Assembly (NCBI GenBank): GCA_964558465.1
Contig: CAZLEF010000013.1
Location: forward strand, 1-64,000
Source: JACJYC01 sp964558465
Lineage (GTDB): Bacteria > Bacteroidota > Bacteroidia > Chitinophagales > Saprospiraceae
Direction: 5' to 3'
Length of the DNA stretch: 64,000 bases
In this document: positions 58,288 to 64,000 of the stretch, piece by piece
Numbering within the stretch: position 1 is the first letter of the stretch
Layout: every line of letters begins with the position of its first letter
The notes under the pieces: model-generated
Seen by the model: the letters and a program-made list of their open reading frames with translations, nothing else
Databases searched by the model: none
What the model was told of the DNA's origin: nothing
Position numbers and translations under genes: made by a program

Positions 58288-59289
58288 ATGGCGGGTATTC
58301 CAAAAAAATGGACGATTTTTGGCCTCACCTGTCTGGTTGCAGGGGTTGCCGACAGCCAGGCAACCGGATTTCGGAACGGTTCACTGGAGGACAACCCCGG
58401 ACCGGGCCGACCACCCGCAGAGTGGTTTTTTTGCGGTTCTGCCGGCGAATCTCCCCCGGATATTCATCCGAACGGATTGTACGGGGTGACGCAGGAAGCC
58501 GCGCATGGAGCAACTTTTGTGGGACTTGTCCTTCGCGATAACGGGACCCGCGAGGGGATCGGCCAACGGCTTGAACAACCGCTGCAGCCTGGCAAATGTT
58601 ACCTGCTGAGATTTTATGCCTGCCGGTCGGAAAACTACCTGAGTTTCAGCCGCAAAACCCTTCAACCGGCCAATTACAACCTCCCTGTGAGGCTGACGGT
58701 ATGGGGCGGAAATCAGTTTTGCCACAACAAAGATCGTCTGGCGGTCTCGGAGTTGATCGCCGGAACGGATTGGCAGACCCTGGAATTCGTTATTTTCCCA
58801 GAAAAGGAATATCATCATTTGATCATTGAAGCTGCGTCTGAAAACGCCCAGGCGCACCCCTATAACGGAAATGTACTGATTGATTTCATCCAACCGCTTA
58901 TTCTTTTGGACGCCGCCACCTTGCGGCCTCAAGTCCATCTGCCTGTTGTCGAAAAGGCAAGTCGGCTGATTTCGCCTGAAGATTGGGCGCCGGTTCTCGC
59001 CAAGGCCGGTCGGGCATTCAGCGCCCTCCAGGCATTTAAAGACGCAGCTGGGGATATGTATTGGGCTAATCCGGACTGGTGGTCGCTTTTCAGGTCGGCC
59101 CAGCCTCACGGGATAAAAATCCAGATCCGGCTATCCCCCAAAAACGCTTCCATCGGGCCGGTCATTCTTGAATCGGCCCGCTCGGCAGGATTTCCTTCTG
59201 CGCATTTGAAACTCAGGATCCTTGGGAAAGACCTGGCAGCGCCTTTGGCAAGGTGGAAAAATCCTCAATTTCTCATTTTAGAATGGTGA
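58288..59289 (+). CDS. secreted protein of unknown function with jelly-roll-like N-terminus
   Basis: 333 residues. A signal peptide (MAGIPKKWTIFGLTCLVAGVADS) is followed by a segment typical of envelope and gliding-related Bacteroidota proteins: NGSLEDNPGPGRPPAEWFFCG, GLYGVTQEAAHG, LEQPLQPGKCYLLRFYACRS. This reads as a galactose-binding-like beta-sandwich (about 25-220) with paired cysteines. The C-terminal 110 residues are not recognised and there is no type IX sorting domain. ATG 58288 is used; TTG 58261 would precede the signal peptide. Function unknown; carbohydrate binding is a guess. Confidence 0.7.
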   Translation: MAGIPKKWTIFGLTCLVAGVADSQATGFRNGSLEDNPGPGRPPAEWFFCGSAGESPPDIHPNGLYGVTQEAAHGATFVGLVLRDNGTREGIGQRLEQPLQPGKCYLLRFYACRSENYLSFSRKTLQPANYNLPVRLTVWGGNQFCHNKDRLAVSELIAGTDWQTLEFVIFPEKEYHHLIIEAASENAQAHPYNGNVLIDFIQPLILLDAATLRPQVHLPVVEKASRLISPEDWAPVLAKAGRAFSALQAFKDAAGDMYWANPDWWSLFRSAQPHGIKIQIRLSPKNASIGPVILESARSAGFPSAHLKLRILGKDLAAPLARWKNPQFLILEW

Positions 59290-59338
59290 ATATTTGGTCA
59301 ACTTTTATTTGGGCGTTTCCCGGCGTCTTAAAAAAGCC

Positions 59339-59346
59339 TATTTTTG
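59339..59346 (+). promoter_or_regulatory. -7 box TATTTTTG of serC
   Basis: Exact TAnnTTTG, 52 nt before the ATG at 59399 and downstream of the alternative start at 59294, which it excludes. Confidence 0.55.
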
Positions 59347-59398
59347 CCGCGATTTTAAAAACGCAAAAAAGCCAAAAATGCTAAATGTCAATCAATCC

Positions 59399-60472
59399 AT
59401 GAAAAAACATAATTTCAGCGCCGGCCCTGCTATTCTGCCTGCCAGTGTGATGGAACAAGCAGCCCAGGCCTGTGTCGACTACAATAATTCCGGGCTTTCC
59501 ATCCTGGAGATCTCCCACCGGAGCGCCTTGTTCATGCCGGTACTGTCGGAGGCTGAAGAACTCGTCCGGGAACTGACGGGATTGAAAGAGGAGTATGCGG
59601 TATTGTTCCTTTCCGGGGGCGCCAGCACCCAGTTTTTTATGGCCCCTATGAATCTTCTGGACGCCACCGATTCGGCTGCTTATGTGGACACCGGCGCCTG
59701 GTCGTCCAAAGCCATCAAAGAGGCCAAAGCATTTGGGCAGATTGAAGTGCTCGCTTCCTCAAAGGCAGACAATTACGTTTATATTCCAAAAGATTATCAT
59801 GTGCCCAATACGGCCAAATACCTGCACCTGACCAGCAATAATACCATTTTTGGCACACAGTACCATTGGTGGCCTCAAACTTCGGTCCCGATCGTTGCAG
59901 ATATGTCGTCGGATATGTTTAGCCGTCCCCTGGATTGGGAACGCTTCGGATTGATCTATGCAGGGGCTCAAAAAAACCTGGGGCCGGCGGGGGTAACCCT
60001 GGTGATCGTTCGGAAAGATCTTTTGGGAACCGTCAACCGGCATCTGCCATCCATGCTGGATTACCGGATCCACCTGGAAAACGATTCGATGTACAACACA
60101 CCGCCGGTTTTTCCCATCTATGTGATGATGCTGACCCTTAGGTGGATCAAGGAGAATGGAGGGCTTGCTGCAATGGAAGCCCATAACCGCCGGAAAGCCG
60201 GGCTTTTATACCATGAGATCGACAACAATCCTTTGTTCAAAGGCACCGTCAGGAACGCCGAAGACCGTTCTCTGATGAACGTCACCTTTGTCACGCTGAA
60301 CGAAGAACTGGAAAACGCTTTTCTGAAGACTGCCAGGGAAGCCGGATGTGTGGACATCAAAGGCCACCGGTCCGTTGGCGGATTCAGGGCATCCATCTAT
60401 AATGCAATGAATGAAGAAAGCATCGAGGTTCTTGTGGACGTAATGCAGGATCTGGCCCGGAAACATGGCTAA
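59399..60472 (+). CDS. serC: phosphoserine aminotransferase
   Basis: 357-residue PLP enzyme that makes O-phosphoserine (serine synthesis) and can act in pyridoxal phosphate synthesis. Start segment KHNFSAGPAILPASVMEQA, the SGGASTQFFMAPMN phosphate-binding loop, and the Schiff-base lysine K192 in YAGAQKNLGPAG. The ATG at 59399 begins at the conserved segment; an ATG at 59378 would add seven residues and cannot be excluded. serA is not adjacent. The YgjP-like gene overlaps the end by 8 bp. Confidence 0.96.
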   Translation: MKKHNFSAGPAILPASVMEQAAQACVDYNNSGLSILEISHRSALFMPVLSEAEELVRELTGLKEEYAVLFLSGGASTQFFMAPMNLLDATDSAAYVDTGAWSSKAIKEAKAFGQIEVLASSKADNYVYIPKDYHVPNTAKYLHLTSNNTIFGTQYHWWPQTSVPIVADMSSDMFSRPLDWERFGLIYAGAQKNLGPAGVTLVIVRKDLLGTVNRHLPSMLDYRIHLENDSMYNTPPVFPIYVMMLTLRWIKENGGLAAMEAHNRRKAGLLYHEIDNNPLFKGTVRNAEDRSLMNVTFVTLNEELENAFLKTAREAGCVDIKGHRSVGGFRASIYNAMNEESIEVLVDVMQDLARKHG

Positions 60473-61226
60473 AAAGGCAAAGCGGGCAAAAAAAGAAGAG
60501 CGCAGAAACATCAAATGGCGAGACCATCAGATCCCGCTTTTACTCGTATGGGAACCGCGAAATTCCATCCGTATGGCGCTCGGCAAAGCAGAATTGATCC
60601 TGAGGCTGCCCTCCGGTCCTTTCGTAAAAGTTGACCTTACTCAGGTGTTTAAAAGCCTGGAGGCCTGGCTGGAAAAACTGGACCGGAAAAAACCTGGGTT
60701 TCTGGACCGGTTTCGGGAAAAAAAATATGAAACGGGCCAGTTGCTTCAGGTTGGCCATCGGGTATATTCCCTGGATGTTCGTTTTGAATCCAGGCAGACG
60801 CATAGCGCCCGCCTTAGAGCCGGGACCATTGAGTTGCGCCTGTCTGACCTGGAAACGGGGTCCGGGCTGCAAAAAAATATCCAGACCTTGCTGAGCCGCG
60901 TCGTCGCCATTGATTTTTTGCCGGAGATTACTCAAAAAATCCACCGGCTCAACCAGCAATTTTTTCAAAAACAGATAAAATCCATCAGCCTGCGGTATAC
61001 CCACGGGCGATGGGGAAGCTGTTCCAGACCGGGCAACATCAACCTTTCAACAAGGCTGCTGTTTGCACCTGAGCCGGTCGTTGATTACGTCATTATCCAC
61101 GAGTTGGCGCACCTGGTGGAACACAATCACTCAGCGAGGTATTGGAAGGTGGTAGAACGGGCAATGCCGGACTACCTTGCAGCGGAACGGTGGTTAAAAG
61201 AAAATGGTCACAACTGTGATTTCTGA
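60465..61226 (+). CDS. YgjP/SprT-like metallohydrolase (DUF45)
   Basis: 253 residues. An N-terminal domain with basic start (MAKKAKRAKKEER) is followed by the YgjP core: SLRYTHGRWGSCSRPGNINLSTRL, then the zinc motif H212-ELA-H216 with third ligand H222 in EHNHSARYW. E. coli YgjP has nucleotide pyrophosphatase activity; relatives are annotated as M48-like peptidases, so the reaction here is open. Cytoplasmic. It overlaps serC by 8 bp and its stop is 1 bp from the end of the converging EEP gene. Confidence 0.88.
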   Translation: MAKKAKRAKKEERRNIKWRDHQIPLLLVWEPRNSIRMALGKAELILRLPSGPFVKVDLTQVFKSLEAWLEKLDRKKPGFLDRFREKKYETGQLLQVGHRVYSLDVRFESRQTHSARLRAGTIELRLSDLETGSGLQKNIQTLLSRVVAIDFLPEITQKIHRLNQQFFQKQIKSISLRYTHGRWGSCSRPGNINLSTRLLFAPEPVVDYVIIHELAHLVEHNHSARYWKVVERAMPDYLAAERWLKENGHNCDF

Positions 61227-61227
61227 A

Positions 61228-62283
61228 TTAATTCCCTGGCGGGGATAATTCCTTGATCAGGTATACATAAACCGGAAAGTGATCGCTGTACCCGCCCATA
61301 TAGACGTCGCCGCCAAACGTTCTGAACGGGTATCCTTTGAAATGGCCTGATTTTTGGTAGAGATAAGACGGGTTGTGGATGTTCACCTGATAAAACCGGT
61401 ACCCGCTGTTCCTGGGGTTTAATAAACCTTTTGACAAAATGATCTGATCGAACAAACTCCAGGCATCCTGATAGGCGAGGGTTCCGATCCCTTTTTTATA
61501 CAATTCGAACATCGGATTATAAAAGCCTCGTGTGCGGACGTCTTTTAAATTGCCTTCCGCAGCCAGAATTTTCCGAACACTGGGACTGACAGGATCGTCA
61601 TTCAAATCGCCCATAATGAGGATTTTTGCAGCCGGATCCGCTTTGGTCAAAGAGTCGGAAACCTGTTTGCACAGCAGCGCGCCTGCATTCCGGAAAGATT
61701 GGGTTCGCGCTTCACCTCCGCTCCTGGAAGGCCAGTGGTTGACCAAAACGTGCAGCGCTTCTCCATCGAATTCGCCGGAAACAAACAAGATATCCCGGGT
61801 ATAGATCCGCTCACCCGCGTCGTCGTGAATAACCAAGGGAATGGCCCGGCTTCCGGTCACTTTAAAATATTTGGGTTGGTACAGGAGGGCTACATCAATT
61901 CCCCTGCGGTCCGGGGAATCAAAATGAACAACCTGGTAATTGCGATCCGCTACTTTCGGCTGTTTGGCAAAATCCTCCAGCACGCTCCTGTTTTCTATTT
62001 CTGCGACGCCGAGGATGGCCACTCCGTCGGGGGTGAGTTCCGTGCCGAGTTCGGAAACCACTTGGGCGAGGTTGGACAATTTCTCCTGGTAGAGGTTCGG
62101 AACCCACTTGCGCAAACCATCCGGCGTAAATTCCTCATCGTTGATGGCCGGGTCATCCTCGGTGTCAAAGAGGTTTTCAAAATTATAAAACCCAATAGCG
62201 CCGACCCGGTATTGTTTTTCCTGGGCGGAAGCGGTTCGGAAAAGGAACGCTGATAAAATAAAAAATGCAATTTTGACTTTCAT
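61228..62283 (-). CDS. secreted endonuclease/exonuclease/phosphatase-fold hydrolase
   Basis: 351 residues, signal peptide MKVKIAFFILSAFLFRTASAQ. EEP fold with all catalytic motifs: NFENLFD, AEIENR (metal-binding Glu), VNHWPSR, MGDLNDDP (Asp/Asn) and the C-terminal SDHFPV. It probably cleaves extracellular DNA/RNA or phosphodiesters in the periplasm or outside. The same architecture is common in Bacteroidota nucleases. Single gene, divergent from the TonB receptor with 142 bp between. Confidence 0.93.
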   Translation of the reverse strand: MKVKIAFFILSAFLFRTASAQEKQYRVGAIGFYNFENLFDTEDDPAINDEEFTPDGLRKWVPNLYQEKLSNLAQVVSELGTELTPDGVAILGVAEIENRSVLEDFAKQPKVADRNYQVVHFDSPDRRGIDVALLYQPKYFKVTGSRAIPLVIHDDAGERIYTRDILFVSGEFDGEALHVLVNHWPSRSGGEARTQSFRNAGALLCKQVSDSLTKADPAAKILIMGDLNDDPVSPSVRKILAAEGNLKDVRTRGFYNPMFELYKKGIGTLAYQDAWSLFDQIILSKGLLNPRNSGYRFYQVNIHNPSYLYQKSGHFKGYPFRTFGGDVYMGGYSDHFPVYVYLIKELSPPGN

Positions 62284-62395
62284 CTTCTTCGGGTTAAACG
62301 CAGAATCGATTGCAAAGTTCTTAAAAAAACTATGCCGTCAAGTGAAGTTAGTGTTAAATTTGAGGCCGGAAGAAAGCAAGATGGTTAAATAGTTT

Positions 62396-62403
62396 TAATT
62401 TTG
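62396..62403 (+). promoter_or_regulatory. -7 box TAATTTTG of the TonB receptor at the right edge
   Basis: Exact TAnnTTTG, 22 nt before the ATG at 62426. Confidence 0.55.
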
Positions 62404-62425
62404 CCCAGCTTTTCAAAACAGAAGT

Positions 62426-64000
62426 ATGTTTGAACGTCTATCAACCCTTGCAGCGCTTGCCTTTGCCTGCTGCATATTCAGTGTCAACCTCAATGGCCAA
62501 ACCATTTTCCAGGGGAAAGTTATCGATCAATTGACAGGTAACCCCATTCCAGGCGCCATCATCAGCATGCAATCAGCCCGGACGAGTACCGACGCTGATG
62601 GCCTGTTTAAACTCGAGACGGTGATAGGGGAGGGTGAAATCGTGATCACCTTGAATGCCCCCGGTTACCGGACCCTCAACCTCTCACAGAAAGCCGACGG
62701 AAGGTCTGTGATCGATTTTGGAGAGATCAACCTTGAAGTGGAAGAAAACCAGGAGCAGATCAGCTCCGAAGAGATCATTCCTACCATCACCCTGAGTACA
62801 GATGAAGATGCAAGCGCCGGAGCGCAGAACATTTCAGGTGTACTCACGGCCTCCCGGGATGTTTTCATCTCTGCGGCAGCCTTTAATTTCGGCACTTACC
62901 GGTTCAATATCAGGGGGTATGATTCCGAAAATTCATTGGTCCTTTTTAATGGCGTTCCCATGAACGACCCGGAAAGCGGCGGTGTTTTCTGGAGCGAATG
63001 GGGCGGCCTGAATGACGTTACCCGCAACCGGGATAATATCATCGGCCTGGAAGCCGGAGAGTTTTCCTTCGGCGGCATCGGCGGAGCTTCCAATATTGAT
63101 ACACGCGCCTCCAACCATCGCAAACAGTTCCGGGTTTCCTATGCCCTTTCCAACCGGGCTTACCGGCATAGAGCGATGGGCACCTGGTCGACCGGCTTGC
63201 TGAAAAACGGTTGGGCGCTTTCCCTGAGCGCTTCCAGCCGATGGGCAAAAGAAGGCTACGTGCCAGGTACGTTTTACGACGCCTGGTCGTATTTTATGAG
63301 TGTCGACAAAAAATTCAATGATAAACATCTGTTCAACCTGACGATCATGGGCGCCCCCAATAAACGGGGACGATCGGCTGCAGCCACCCAGGAAATGTAC
63401 GACCTTGCCGGCACGAATTATTATAACTCCTACTGGGGATATCAAAACGGCGAAAAACGGAATTCGCGGGTGGCCTACAACCACCAGCCAATGTTCATTT
63501 TACGCCACGATTGGGATATTTCCGGTAAAGCCAGGCTGACAACCGCCGGATCTTACCAGTTTGGCCGAAACGGGAGCACTGCGTTGGACTGGTACGACGC
63601 CCGCGACCCCCGGCCAGACTACTACCGGCGCCTGCCCAGCTATATTCAGAACGAACAGTCCGGCATCGTCGAATCCTTGCTCCGCGAAAATGAAAGTCTG
63701 CGCCAATTGGATTGGGACTATATGTTCGAGGTTAACCGCGATAATCTGAAGACCATTGAAAACGCCAATGGCATCGAAGGCAACAGCGTCACAGGGAACC
63801 GGGCGCAGTATGTGATCGAAGAGCGGCGTTATGACAGCAAAACCGCCAACCTGAATACCGTGCTGGACTGGGATATCAACGACCACCTCACCATCAACGG
63901 AGGCTTGAATTACCAGTTGTACGTCAGCGAAAACTTTAAAGTACTGGACGACCTTTTGGGCGCCGACTTTTATGTCGACATTGACAAGTTCTCCGAATTT
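62426..64000 (+). CDS. TonB-dependent receptor, 5' part (runs off the window)
   Basis: 525 codons are present and open to the last base. A signal peptide (MFERLSTLAALAFACCIFSVNLNGQ) is followed by a carboxypeptidase-regulatory-like domain (about 28-105, FQGKVIDQLTGNPIPGAIIS), a plug domain (about 130-235, FNIRGYDSENSLVLFNGVPMNDPESGG, SFGGIGGASNIDTR) and the first strands of the beta-barrel. It resembles the general TonB receptor class of Bacteroidota, not SusC, whose TonB box/plug motifs differ. Substrate unknown. The cut end prevents a judgement on completeness. Confidence 0.93.
   Translation, partial: MFERLSTLAALAFACCIFSVNLNGQTIFQGKVIDQLTGNPIPGAIISMQSARTSTDADGLFKLETVIGEGEIVITLNAPGYRTLNLSQKADGRSVIDFGEINLEVEENQEQISSEEIIPTITLSTDEDASAGAQNISGVLTASRDVFISAAAFNFGTYRFNIRGYDSENSLVLFNGVPMNDPESGGVFWSEWGGLNDVTRNRDNIIGLEAGEFSFGGIGGASNIDTRASNHRKQFRVSYALSNRAYRHRAMGTWSTGLLKNGWALSLSASSRWAKEGYVPGTFYDAWSYFMSVDKKFNDKHLFNLTIMGAPNKRGRSAAATQEMYDLAGTNYYNSYWGYQNGEKRNSRVAYNHQPMFILRHDWDISGKARLTTAGSYQFGRNGSTALDWYDARDPRPDYYRRLPSYIQNEQSGIVESLLRENESLRQLDWDYMFEVNRDNLKTIENANGIEGNSVTGNRAQYVIEERRYDSKTANLNTVLDWDINDHLTINGGLNYQLYVSENFKVLDDLLGADFYVDIDKFSEF

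Overview
The window looks like a chromosome segment of a free-living Bacteroidota, most likely Saprospiria (Saprospiraceae). The evidence is: a Bacteroidota-type -7 promoter box (TAnnTTTG) just upstream of many genes; TonB-dependent receptors with carboxypeptidase-like N-terminal domains; a secreted lamin-tail protein ending in a type IX secretion sorting domain; DUF4249, DUF3471, two-OmpA-domain and helix-hairpin-helix proteins; and a Sec-type (clade II) nitrous oxide reductase cluster. No tRNA, rRNA, insertion sequence, prophage or CRISPR array was seen.

Layout. 1-9.4 kb: a structured leader and RRM RNA-binding protein, an RlmI-type rRNA methyltransferase, an unusual two-ATPase Clp protein, a DUF4249 lipoprotein, a Crp/Fnr regulator and, on the minus strand, an RsmF-type methyltransferase and a polysaccharide flippase. 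9.4-14.7 kb: a tightly overlapping four-gene nonulosonic (sialic) acid glycan operon: methyltransferase-pyruvyltransferase fusion, NeuB-like synthase, NeuA-HAD fusion and a candidate sialyltransferase. It is divergent from the flippase and closed by a strong terminator. 14.7-28.9 kb: an Oar-like TonB receptor, a secreted lamin-tail protein, patatin, an NTF2-like protein, gamma-glutamyltransferase, an ABC exporter pair, a possible small RNA and an envelope pair (OmpA plus a membrane-anchored helix-hairpin-helix protein). 29-44.7 kb: housekeeping genes (ffh, dnaK, dnaE), an M16 protease, a double CbbX-type AAA+ protein with a novel-looking N-terminus, a LACTB-like hydrolase and a pseudouridine synthase.

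44.7-53.5 kb is a respiratory nitrous oxide island. nosZ, a membrane protein, nosL, nosD, nosF, nosY and a cysteine-rich lipoprotein run right. An Rrf2/NsrR-like regulator, a lipoprotein cytochrome c and a polytopic oxidase-like membrane protein run left. A shared 249-bp control region holds a good promoter and an FNR-like box at about -65. NosZ would reduce N2O, NosDFY and NosL would mature its copper centres, and the cytochrome and membrane protein may deliver electrons. No nitrite or NO reductase gene is in the window.

53.5-64 kb: a beta-lactamase-family hydrolase, an ECF sigma factor without an adjacent anti-sigma gene, two tandem Ca2+/Na+ antiporters, a secreted protein of unknown function, serC, a YgjP-type metallohydrolase, a secreted EEP-fold nuclease/phosphatase and a TonB receptor cut by the window edge. 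A 51-bp hairpin element occurs twice (1025 and 55899), each time immediately before a start codon, with paired base changes in its stem.
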